Part shown: piece after piece, positions 1-6,593 of the stretch
How positions within the stretch are numbered: position 1 is the stretch's first letter
Layout: every line of letters starts with the position of its first letter
Source: Anoxybacteroides voinovskiense
GTDB lineage: Bacteria; Bacillota; Bacilli; Bacillales; Anoxybacillaceae
NCBI RefSeq assembly: GCF_014196205.1
Contig: NZ_JACIDE010000028.1
Span: 1 to 39,300, forward strand
Direction: 5' to 3'
Length of the DNA stretch: 39,300 bases
Position numbers and translations under genes: made by a program
Notes under the pieces: model-generated
The model's database searches: none
What the model saw: the letters and a program-made list of their open reading frames with translations, nothing else
What the model was told of the DNA's origin: nothing

Positions 1-27
1 TTTTTTGCTCATCCCCCTTCTGTTCAA
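1..27 (-). CDS. 5' end of a gene leaving the window (partial)
   Basis: Only the first codons of a leftward gene are visible. On the minus strand an AGGGGAGG ribosome binding site lies five bases before a TTG at 27-25. The reading frame then runs through an in-frame ATG at 12-10 and leaves the window. Either codon could be the start: the TTG has the better spacing, while the ATG has a GGGGG run directly before it. In Bacillus subtilis the gene on this side of ypsC encodes a DinG-like helicase, but nothing here can confirm that. Identity is unknown. Confidence 0.35.
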
Positions 28-158
28 GGAATCCTCCCCTTGAAACATATGGAAGAGGATTTAGCTTCCTCCCACAAACATTTTACTCATACAAAGCCGG
101 AGCGCTTTTTTCTAACAACAAACGGTTTGCCGGCTGACAGGCAAGGCGAAACGGTTGT

Positions 159-311
159 CTAGCGAAAAACGCGCGAAAGCACGTAAACAAATGCATGTTT
201 CCATTCTTGTTTCGCTCGTTCCATTTGTTCAAGCCCTTCGCTATGCGGTGCTAGCATCGTATACGTACGTTCGAGCGCTTGCGAAATTTTTAATAAATCG
301 TTTGCTTTCAA
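159..311 (-). CDS. Small 50-residue protein of unknown function
   Basis: A TTG start at 311-309 is preceded by GAGGTG with seven bases of spacing, and the frame stays open for 50 codons to TAG at 161-159. The product is mainly hydrophilic and probably helical, with charged and aliphatic residues alternating (ALERTYTMLAP, EQMERAKQEWKHAF). It has no signal peptide or clear membrane segment. It sits between the terminator after ypsC and the next leftward gene, so it may be the first gene of that unit. I do not recognise the family. Support is the ribosome binding site, the reasonable composition and the position in a gap of gene-like size. Confidence 0.45.
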   Translation of the reverse strand: MKANDLLKISQALERTYTMLAPHSEGLEQMERAKQEWKHAFVYVLSRVFR

Positions 312-360
312 TTGCCATCACCTCGTTTGTCATTGTATGACAAAAAGTAAGCGAATATGC

Positions 361-394
361 GAAAAACACACTTTCCTACGAAAGTGTGTTTTTC
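361..394. terminator. Terminator hairpin after ypsC
   Basis: A perfect 15-bp inverted repeat (361-375 and 380-394) has a four-base loop. It is A-rich on one side and T-rich on the other, so it can work in both directions. The TAG stop codon of ypsC lies in the loop. Confidence 0.8.
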
Positions 395-1518
395 GGTGGT
401 CGCGGTCCCCAGTATTGGTAGTATTGGGTTTCAATAAAGCCGTTAAATAGCTTGCGACGTTTCGTGGCTCGTTTGCCGTAATGGTTTTCAAATTCTTTAT
501 GCGCGGTTAAAACATAAATCGACCACGTATCTAATGCCGCGAACGTTTTTCCCATGTCTTCGTACATTTTTTCGACTTCTTTTCGCTCGCCAAGCCGTTC
601 GCCGTATGGTGGATTGCCGACAAGGACGCCATATCGTTTGTTTGTTGTCAAGTCTTTCACTTGCATTTGCTTGAACGTAATCAAATCGCCAAGCCCTGCT
701 TCGAGCGCGTTTTCTTTCGCTACTTCAACCATGCGGTGGTCGATGTCAAAACCGGAAATATCGAGCGGCTGATCGTAATTGGCGACATCTTCCGCTTCTT
801 CGCGGGCAAGTTCCCATTTACGTGAACCGATCCAATCCCATTGCTCGGAAACAAAGTCACGATTAAATCCAGGCGCGATATTTTGTCCAATGAGCGCTGC
901 TTCAATCGGAATCGTACCTGAGCCGCAAAACGGGTCAATGAACGGTCGGTCGGGTGTCCAGTTCGTCAGCAAAATAAGCGCGGCAGCCATTGTTTCTTTT
1001 AGCGGGGCTTCGCCTTGCGCGACGCGATACCCACGTTTATGCAGCCCTGCACCGCTTGTGTCAATCGTCAATGTCGCGATATCTTTATGAAGCGCGACTT
1101 CGATGCGATATAGTGGGCCTGTTTCTTCAAACCACGACGTACGGTAATGTTGTTTTAAACGTTCCACAATTGCTTTTTTCACAATCGCTTGGCAATCGGA
1201 TACGCTAAATAATTTCGATTTGACTGATTTGCCGATAACCGGGAATTCGGCGTTTGCTGGTAAATAGTCGGCCCACGGGAGCGCCTTTGTCCGTTCGAAC
1301 AACTCCTCAAATGTCGTTGCTGGAAATTCGCCAATTTTTAGTTTGACGCGATCGGCGGTGCGCAACCATAAATTGGCGCGGCAAATCGCTAATTCGTCCG
1401 CCATAAACGTCACTTTTCCGTTGTCTACCGTACATTCATAACCGAGGCGCCGCACTTCATCGGCGACGATTGATTCCATCCCCATCGCGGCTGTCGCGAT
1501 GATCGTTAGTTTGCTCAT
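376..1518 (-). CDS. ypsC: THUMP-domain class I RNA methyltransferase (YpsC)
   Basis: The 380-residue product belongs to the RlmL/YpsC family, SAM-dependent methyltransferases of RNA guanine or adenine. In E. coli the relative RlmL modifies 23S rRNA; the exact target of the Bacillus protein is inferred. The N-terminal part (about 1-160) fits a THUMP RNA-binding domain. The C-terminal Rossmann methyltransferase domain shows the SAM-binding motif DPFCGSGT at 195-202 and the catalytic NPPYGERLG at 302-310, the signature of base N-methylation. The length matches family members and the start is an ATG. The gene is leftward, followed by a strong hairpin, and preceded closely by the PAS-GGDEF-EAL gene. 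In B. subtilis it lies next to rnpB, so the latter gene is an insertion into the usual order. Confidence 0.9.
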   Translation of the reverse strand: MSKLTIIATAAMGMESIVADEVRRLGYECTVDNGKVTFMADELAICRANLWLRTADRVKLKIGEFPATTFEELFERTKALPWADYLPANAEFPVIGKSVKSKLFSVSDCQAIVKKAIVERLKQHYRTSWFEETGPLYRIEVALHKDIATLTIDTSGAGLHKRGYRVAQGEAPLKETMAAALILLTNWTPDRPFIDPFCGSGTIPIEAALIGQNIAPGFNRDFVSEQWDWIGSRKWELAREEAEDVANYDQPLDISGFDIDHRMVEVAKENALEAGLGDLITFKQMQVKDLTTNKRYGVLVGNPPYGERLGERKEVEKMYEDMGKTFAALDTWSIYVLTAHKEFENHYGKRATKRRKLFNGFIETQYYQYWGPRPPKNTLS

Positions 1519-1527
1519 ACATTCCTC

Positions 1528-3234
1528 CTACTCTGCCTTCCATTCGTGCAAAAATGGTAGTAACTCGTCAAACGGAAGCGGCTTAGAAATATAATACCCT
1601 TGCACGCAGTCGCAGCCATAGTCTTTTAAAAATTTGTACTGTTTTTCCGTTTCGACTCCTTCCGCTACTACCGTAACGTTTAAACTGCGTCCCATGTCAA
1701 TAATCGCCTTGACAATCGCTGCTTCCCCCCGATATGAAGATAAATGACGAATAAAGCTTTTGTCAATTTTTAATGTATCGATTGGAAAGCGATGCAAGTA
1801 GCTTAACGAGGAAAAACCCGTACCGAAATCGTCAATGGCGATTTTAATTTGCCGCTTCTTTATCTGTACAAGCCGTTCAATCGCAAATGCCGCGTTCGGC
1901 ATTAACGTGCTTTCCGTTAGCTCTATTTCTAAATAGCGCGGGTCGATGTTTGTACAAGAAATGACGCGCTCGAGATTGTCAATAAGCTCGTGCTGCAAAA
2001 AACAGGACGTAGAGAGATTTATATTCATTTTCATTTTCGGATAATAGCGCTGAAGCTCTTTCAACTGGTGGCACGCTGCTTCCATCACCCATTGGCTAAT
2101 CGCAACAATGAGCCCTGTTTCTTCTGCAAGTGGAATAAATGTCGCCGGGGAAATGAATCCACGTTTCGGATGGTTCCAACGTATCAACGCTTCGACACCG
2201 ATGATTTGATTGGTGCGAAGATGAAGTAGCGGCTGATAATGCAAGGAAAATTCCCCACGTTCCATCGCTTTATGAAGGTCGTTTTCTAATGCTAAATCGA
2301 CTGCATCGCTGCCGTGTTCTAATTGGTTATATAGTTCAAAGCGATTTTTCCCTTTTCGTTTCGCGCTGTGCATCGCTCGGTCAGCGCTGCGAATAAGTAA
2401 CGCGCTATCTTCTCCGTCGCGAGGAAAAAAGCTAACACCAAGGCTTGCGGTGACGTAAATGTCTTGACCGTTGATAAAAAACGGAGCTTGCAACGCATCG
2501 ACAATCATATTTGCCACTTGTACTGCTTCATCGTCATTGGCAATGGCAGGAATTATTAGTACAAATTCATCTCCACCAAAGCGAGCAATCGTATCTTTTT
2601 TTTGCAATATTCCTTTAACACGCATCGCCACTTTTTGCAACAACAAATCTCCCGCATGATGCCCGAGGGTGTCGTTAACAAATTTAAACCGGTCCAAATC
2701 GAAAAACATGACCGCCAAATGCTGCCCGTATCGTTGGGCTGTTTTCATTAACTCCTCAAGCCGTTTCGTGAACAAATAGCGGTTCGGCATTCCCGTCACC
2801 ATGTCATAATGCGCCATTTTCTTCAATTGTTCTAATTGGTTTTTTTGCAGCGTAATATCGGAAAAAATAGCGACATAATTCGCTATACGCCCTTCGCTAT
2901 CATAAATAGAATGAACGGTAAGCCACTCGACATACAATTCCCCATCTTTTCGTTTATTCCATATTTCTCCTTGCCAATATCCTTTTTCGATAATCTCCTT
3001 CCACATCTGCTTGTAAAACGCACGGTCATGAATACCAGACTGCAAAATTCGCGGGTTTTTTCCGATCATTTCTTCTCGGTTGTAACCGGTTACAACTTCA
3101 AACGCTTCGTTCACCCAGACAATATCTCCGTTTTCATCGGTAATAATAATGCCTTCCTTTATATTTTCCACGACGTGTTTTATAATGTTTCTAAACGCTG
3201 TTTGCTCAAATAGCTTCACGTCCCTGTTGCTCAC
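1528..3234 (-). CDS. PAS-GGDEF-EAL cyclic di-GMP enzyme
   Basis: This 568-residue cytoplasmic protein carries, in order, a PAS sensor domain (about 15-130), a GGDEF diguanylate cyclase domain (about 135-305) and an EAL phosphodiesterase domain (about 315-565). The cyclase motif GGDEF is intact at 220-224. The usual inhibitory RxxD site before it reads QKKD (211-214), so product inhibition is probably lost. The EAL domain keeps EAL at 348-350, the NINLS asparagine, the ELTES glutamate, DDFGTG at 468-473, K492 and the AEGVET glutamate, so it should hydrolyse c-di-GMP. There are no membrane segments; the PAS domain likely senses an internal signal. The start is GTG at 3234 after GGGGAGGGG with five bases of spacing. 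The gene sits between ypsC and rnpB, where B. subtilis has none. Which activity dominates cannot be read from sequence. Confidence 0.9.
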   Translation of the reverse strand: MSNRDVKLFEQTAFRNIIKHVVENIKEGIIITDENGDIVWVNEAFEVVTGYNREEMIGKNPRILQSGIHDRAFYKQMWKEIIEKGYWQGEIWNKRKDGELYVEWLTVHSIYDSEGRIANYVAIFSDITLQKNQLEQLKKMAHYDMVTGMPNRYLFTKRLEELMKTAQRYGQHLAVMFFDLDRFKFVNDTLGHHAGDLLLQKVAMRVKGILQKKDTIARFGGDEFVLIIPAIANDDEAVQVANMIVDALQAPFFINGQDIYVTASLGVSFFPRDGEDSALLIRSADRAMHSAKRKGKNRFELYNQLEHGSDAVDLALENDLHKAMERGEFSLHYQPLLHLRTNQIIGVEALIRWNHPKRGFISPATFIPLAEETGLIVAISQWVMEAACHQLKELQRYYPKMKMNINLSTSCFLQHELIDNLERVISCTNIDPRYLEIELTESTLMPNAAFAIERLVQIKKRQIKIAIDDFGTGFSSLSYLHRFPIDTLKIDKSFIRHLSSYRGEAAIVKAIIDMGRSLNVTVVAEGVETEKQYKFLKDYGCDCVQGYYISKPLPFDELLPFLHEWKAE

Positions 3235-3308
3235 CGTTTCCCCTCCCCGTTAGCGCCGGATGGCAATCATTCCAACAAATGAACAGTAAATAAGATGCCT
3301 ATATCATT

Positions 3309-3338
3309 TTTATACTATTTCTTGTATATCATATTCAA
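3309..3338 (-). promoter_or_regulatory. Candidate sigma-A promoter for the GGDEF-EAL gene
   Basis: On the minus strand TTGAAT (3338-3333) and TATAAA (3314-3309) are 18 bp apart, about 75 bp before the GTG start. The match is fair but lies in AT-rich sequence. Confidence 0.4.
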
Positions 3339-3361
3339 GCCACCTAATGTGACATGTTTTT

Positions 3362-3392
3362 GACAAAAAAAAGACTCTCATTCCGAGAGTCC
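3362..3392 (-). terminator. rnpB terminator
   Basis: On the minus strand GACTCTC and GAGAGTC form a stem around a five-base loop, followed by eight T residues. It directly follows the 3' end of RNase P RNA. Confidence 0.92.
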
Positions 3393-3397
3393 GTGCG

Positions 3398-3812
3398 GCA
3401 TTAATAATGTTCTGTAAGCCATGTTTTGTCCCTTCGTACTGCAAGCGGCTTGTCGCCTCGTACTCCGGTGGTAATCATCTATCTACAGATGAATAGCCAT
3501 CTGTCCTTCCCTCCGTTCATTTCCTTCAGGAAGGTGCCCCTACCATCATTTGGGTTTCTCGCTCGTGGGGTTTACCGCGTTCCACCTCTAAAGTTTCCTT
3601 TAGAGCTCCGTCACTGTGGCACTTTCAGGGTATTCGAACCATATCCAACGGACGTAGGTTCTTTCCCCGCCGTCAGCCCAGCCGTAGCCAGACTGCCCTA
3701 GCTTATGGCTTCGCTAGGCACGAACACTACGGGCATCTCAGCGCCGTGCGAGCATGGACTTTCCTCTACGGTTCCATAAACCGCAGCGATTACCCGAACA
3801 TTATTAATACCG
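3398..3812 (-). ncRNA. rnpB: RNase P RNA, Bacillus (B) type
   Basis: The catalytic RNA of ribonuclease P trims tRNA 5' leaders. The minus strand carries the conserved landmarks in order: GTTCGGGTAATCGCTGCG near the 5' end, GAGGAAAGTCCATGCTCGCA, the CCCGTAGTGTTCGTGCCTAG segment, GAACGCGGTAAACCCC, GAGCGAGAAACCCAAAT, and ACAAAACATGGCTTACAGAA near the 3' end. The ends pair through AATAATGTTC and GAACATTATT, giving the outer P1 helix and the approximate boundaries. The length of about 415 nt fits the type B RNA. It lies between gpsB and the ypsC region as in B. subtilis, with its own promoter and terminator. End positions are good to a few bases. Confidence 0.95.
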
Positions 3813-3823
3813 TTGCATCATGT

Positions 3824-3852
3824 AGTATAGTCGATTTTGCCGCGCACTGCAA
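3824..3852 (-). promoter_or_regulatory. rnpB sigma-A promoter
   Basis: On the minus strand TTGCAG (3852-3847) and TATACT (3829-3824) are exactly 17 bp apart. Predicted initiation near 3817 is a few bases before the P1 helix of RNase P RNA, which fits. Confidence 0.8.
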
Positions 3853-3876
3853 TGGGAAATTTTTCGCGTATGTACA

Positions 3877-4176
3877 TTATTCGTACAACTTGTTTCCGAA
3901 CACATGTTTTTCGAGGTTGGACAGCCGTTGCAAAATATCAAAATTCGTCGTTCCTGCCGGCATCGACTGCCGTTTCTGAAGTTCCTCTACTTGGCGTTTC
4001 AATCGCATATTTTCTTGTTGCAGTTCCTCCATTTCTTGATGGAACGCTTCGTAATCTTTAATAATCATGTCTAAAAATTGATCCACTTCGTCTTGGTTAT
4101 AGCCGCGCATACTTACTTTAAACTCTTTTTCCAAAATGTCTTTCGCCGTTAATTTCACACGACCTGCTAACATCAT
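3877..4176 (-). CDS. gpsB: Cell division protein GpsB
   Basis: GpsB is a small DivIVA-like coiled-coil protein that shuttles between side wall and division septum and helps place penicillin-binding proteins. The 98-99-residue product has the family layout: an N-terminal membrane-targeting part with [13 protein letters not shown], then the [13 protein letters not shown] segment, a coiled coil (about 35-70), a variable linker and the conserved C-terminal [19 protein letters not shown]. Two ATG codons stand in tandem at 4176 and 4173; the second matches the usual MLA start, and both lie within range of the GGAGG. It is upstream of rnpB and downstream of ypsA, as in B. subtilis. Confidence 0.95.
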   Translation of the reverse strand: MMLAGRVKLTAKDILEKEFKVSMRGYNQDEVDQFLDMIIKDYEAFHQEMEELQQENMRLKRQVEELQKRQSMPAGTTNFDILQRLSNLEKHVFGNKLYE

Positions 4177-4209
4177 CGTCCCCCTCCGCTACTCTTTCTT
4201 TTTATTTTT

Positions 4210-4767
4210 TCAGAAAGTCCCTTGATTGTCAATTTCCCATTGCTCCTCTTCGATGATCGCTTGTATATCAGAAAACGTAATCGACATTATCGGATAATTC
4301 TCTTTTTTCTTTGCCATCTCTATTATAAACTTCGGCGCGCCTTCTTTTTCTTCGTCGTAAACGACTAATAATCCGTCGCTTTTGGCTAAAAGAAATTCGT
4401 TTTTCCAGCGAAACTGGTTAGGGCTTTCATACGGTCGTTTTGTAATGTAGGCAAAAAAGTCTGCTTGAGAAACAATGAATTCATAATATTCACGATTTTT
4501 TTCGTTCCACCGTTCTTCCTGCTGCAAAAACGGCGCTAATACCGCTAGCTGTAAGTGCGGATATACGGACTGGATTTCATATACTACTTCCGCCGCCCAT
4601 AATTCGACTCCTAGCTGTCCGCTAATGATTACCCATTCCAATCCTTCTTCCGCTAATGCAAGCAGTCGTCTCGCAATCGCCTTTTTGATGTAGCTAACCG
4701 CCGGATGATCGTTAGAAAAAATGCTTAGTTCGTGCGGCTTGTAGCCGGTTATCGCTAATACTTTCAT
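4210..4767 (-). CDS. ypsA: YpsA, DUF1273/SLOG-family protein
   Basis: The 185-residue protein belongs to the YpsA (DUF1273) family, a Rossmann-like member of the SLOG superfamily expected to bind a nucleotide or nucleotide-derived ligand. In B. subtilis and Staphylococcus it has been linked to cell division; its biochemical activity is not established. Visible family features are the N-terminal [12 protein letters not shown], the GxxG-type turn [14 protein letters not shown] and the late [12 protein letters not shown] strand. I chose ATG 4767, because GGAGGAGG lies six bases before it and the protein then begins [11 protein letters not shown] as in homologues; the longer GTG start would place the ribosome binding site inside the gene. 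Its neighbour gpsB is also a division gene. Confidence 0.9.
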   Translation of the reverse strand: MKVLAITGYKPHELSIFSNDHPAVSYIKKAIARRLLALAEEGLEWVIISGQLGVELWAAEVVYEIQSVYPHLQLAVLAPFLQQEERWNEKNREYYEFIVSQADFFAYITKRPYESPNQFRWKNEFLLAKSDGLLVVYDEEKEGAPKFIIEMAKKKENYPIMSITFSDIQAIIEEEQWEIDNQGTF

Positions 4768-4787
4768 TTTTTCCTCCTCCACAGGAA

Positions 4788-4815
4788 AACAGGAACTGAA
4801 TACTCAGTTCCTGTT
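4788..4815 (-). terminator. cotD terminator hairpin
   Basis: A perfect 12-bp inverted repeat (4788-4799 and 4804-4815) with a four-base loop follows the cotD stop codon. The T run after it on the minus strand is short (TTTTCC), so termination may be partial. Confidence 0.6.
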
Positions 4816-4820
4816 CACGA

Positions 4821-5051
4821 TTAATATCCCCACGGCATTGGTGCTGGGCCGCCGCAAAAAAATTGTTGGTTCGCTACTTCGTTTACCACCGATTCCGTAT
4901 GCGGGAAATAGTGTTGGTGTTGATAAAGGTGATGGTTCACGTGCGTCGTATGGGACGGATGAATGTGCGGCACCACCGTTGCTTGGAAATGATGTTGAAC
5001 ACAGCATTTCGTTGGGTGAACAATTGGCGGCATAACATGTGGTCGAAACAT
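4821..5051 (-). CDS. cotD: Spore coat protein CotD
   Basis: CotD is an inner-coat structural protein of Bacillus spores. The 76-residue product is rich in histidine and proline and carries the family pattern FRPHVMPPIVHPTKCC, VVPHIHPSHTTHVNHH and YFPHTESVVN. It has two adjacent cysteines near the N-terminus and one near the C-terminus. I chose the second of two ATG codons (5051): AAAGGAG lies eight bases before it, against two bases for the first. A CATANNNTA box upstream fits mother-cell sigma-K control, as known for cotD in B. subtilis. It stands between ypsA and the mrfB region, as in B. subtilis. Confidence 0.93.
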   Translation of the reverse strand: MFRPHVMPPIVHPTKCCVQHHFQATVVPHIHPSHTTHVNHHLYQHQHYFPHTESVVNEVANQQFFCGGPAPMPWGY

Positions 5052-5090
5052 CGTCATTTCTCCTTTCTGTCATATGCTGTTTGACAATAT

Positions 5091-5118
5091 TAGCCTATGA
5101 TGAAAGGAGCGGACTCGT
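5091..5118 (-). promoter_or_regulatory. Candidate sigma-K promoter of cotD
   Basis: The minus strand reads CATAGGCTA at 5099-5091, a full match to the sigma-K -10 pattern CATANNNTA. An AC lies 17 bases upstream, at the -35 position. The predicted start is about 30 bases before the cotD ATG. Confidence 0.7.
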
Positions 5119-5149
5119 ACTAGTACAAAGACCTATTTTCCGCCGATTT

Positions 5150-5233
5150 CTACGTCAAATTCGTAAACAACACCATCGTTAAGCCAATAACAACAAAAAA
5201 CAAATATAAAATTTTTTTATACATGCTTTTCAC
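5150..5233 (-). CDS. 27-residue single-pass membrane peptide
   Basis: A GTG at 5233 follows GGGGAG with a six- to seven-base gap and opens a 27-codon frame ending in TAG at 5152-5150. The product has a basic N-terminus (KSMYKK) followed by about 18 hydrophobic residues (ILYLFFVVIGLTMVLF) and a short polar end. This fits a small integral membrane protein with the N-terminus inside. ATG 5224 is an alternative start. A well-spaced sigma-A promoter lies just upstream, which argues that the frame is real. No family is recognised and the function is unknown. Confidence 0.5.
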   Translation of the reverse strand: MKSMYKKILYLFFVVIGLTMVLFTNLT

Positions 5234-5272
5234 GGCTCGTCTCCCCGTTCTACGTTCTATTCACAACACATA

Positions 5273-5301
5273 ATTGTACACATTCTCTGTTTTTTCTACA
5301 A
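5273..5301 (-). promoter_or_regulatory. sigma-A promoter before the small membrane peptide
   Basis: On the minus strand TTGTAG (5301-5296) and TACAAT (5278-5273) are 17 bp apart. It would start transcription about 35 bases before the 27-codon frame. Confidence 0.65.
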
Positions 5302-5363
5302 GATTCGCGCCGAAAAAACAAATTTTCTTTATTTTCTGTCGTTTCTTGCGCTTGCCTAGGAAA

Positions 5364-6593
5364 TTATTGCGTGATTTTCCGCATAAGCCGGTCGAGTCGT
5401 TTCTTTATTTCCTCGACTGATTGCCCTGAAAGACGACCGAGTGTTTTTTGCAAGCGATACGCTTCCTCCGCATAATGGTACGCCTTTTTCGGATCGCGAA
5501 ACCGGTGTTCGTATAGTTTCGCCAATTCAATAGCCGCTTCGATTTTCCAGCGCCCTTGTCCGGTCAAAAACAACTCTTCCCAAATAGCAATCGCTTTTGA
5601 ATAGTTTTTTTCTTTTTTATAAATTAATGAAAGGTTCCATTTCGCCTGCATTGCTTCGTGCCGGCTGCTTTCCGCCACTTGCTCGTACACTTTTTTCGCT
5701 TCCGTTACTTCTCCTAGCGTATCAAACCAGCGAGCCATTTCCAGTTTTTCCGTCGCGTGGTCAATTTCTTCCGCTTGCAAAATTTGTTTTGATAAGTGAA
5801 TATAAAGAACAATAAGCGATAATACATCCATTTCGTTATGTTTTAGCACTCCGACGAGCGTTTCTGGGTGTTTCGTGGAAAGAAACTCAAAGTACATCAT
5901 CGGTGCTAAAAAGCCGGGGATGTCTTCTTTTCGCTCGACCCCAAGAATTTCTTTTTCGACATAAGCAAGCCGCACAGAAGAGAGCCGTTGTTTCCATATT
6001 CTCCGCGAGGCATGGTATAAATCAAAGTGACCGAACGACGGCAGGTGAGGAAGTGCATCGCGAATAAGTGTATGGCGCGTTTGGACAACCGGCCAATCGA
6101 ACGCTTTTCCGTTATACGTCACAAGCGTCGTATAATCGACTTCGGACAAGAAGCTTTGATACAATGCGATTTCAGCACCGGGGTGCGGCAAAATGTGCTG
6201 CCGTACGATGACGCGATCATCGTATACGCGAGCGTGCCCGAGCAAAAAAATCGTATTTCCTGTCCCACTTCCTAAGCCGGTCGTTTCCGTATCAAAAAAG
6301 AAAAGGTCGCTCACCTCATGTCCTTTGCTTGACAACGGGTGAGAAAGAGGGGTCGTTTGCCATAAGCGATGAACGTCGTGCAAGTCACCAAGCCGATAGT
6401 TGCCATGATAGTCATCCAATGAATACACCACTTCTCGGACAAGACAATAGTCTCCATCAAAATAAAACGGTTCGGCGTTCCATGCGCGCCATTGTTCTAA
6501 ATAAGGAATAGCATTTTCCTCTTGTTGCCTTTTCACCGATGGCTGAGTCGATATATGTCCTTTTAGCCTTGCGAGTTTTTGTTTAATCGACAT
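5364..6593 (-). CDS. mrfB: MrfB/YprB, RNase H-like DNA repair exonuclease
   Basis: The 409-residue protein is the YprB family, in B. subtilis called MrfB, a metal-dependent DNA exonuclease that works with the helicase MrfA in repair of mitomycin C damage. The DEDDh-type nuclease core (about 90-270) shows FFFDTETTGLG with D101 and E103, YNGKAFDWP with D166, D191 in a DLYHASRR segment, and the final HNEMD with H252 and D256, so all acidic metal ligands are present. The C-terminal third (about 270-400) is helical with TPR-like repeats, a likely protein contact surface. It overlaps the mrfA stop by 11 bases, so the two are probably translated together. Confidence 0.92.
   Translation of the reverse strand: MSIKQKLARLKGHISTQPSVKRQQEENAIPYLEQWRAWNAEPFYFDGDYCLVREVVYSLDDYHGNYRLGDLHDVHRLWQTTPLSHPLSSKGHEVSDLFFFDTETTGLGSGTGNTIFLLGHARVYDDRVIVRQHILPHPGAEIALYQSFLSEVDYTTLVTYNGKAFDWPVVQTRHTLIRDALPHLPSFGHFDLYHASRRIWKQRLSSVRLAYVEKEILGVERKEDIPGFLAPMMYFEFLSTKHPETLVGVLKHNEMDVLSLIVLYIHLSKQILQAEEIDHATEKLEMARWFDTLGEVTEAKKVYEQVAESSRHEAMQAKWNLSLIYKKEKNYSKAIAIWEELFLTGQGRWKIEAAIELAKLYEHRFRDPKKAYHYAEEAYRLQKTLGRLSGQSVEEIKKRLDRLMRKITQ

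Noticed and set aside
1-162. Rightward open frame from the left edge to TAG at 160-162.
   Set aside because: It has no recognisable protein features, faces against all neighbouring genes and overlaps the better-supported leftward start at 27 and small frame at 159-311.
155-340. Rightward frame of 61 codons with hydrophobic end.
   Set aside because: It is antisense to the leftward small frame with a good ribosome site and has none of its own.
3426-4061. Several rightward frames across RNase P RNA and gpsB.
   Set aside because: They lie antisense to a confident structured RNA and a confident protein gene.
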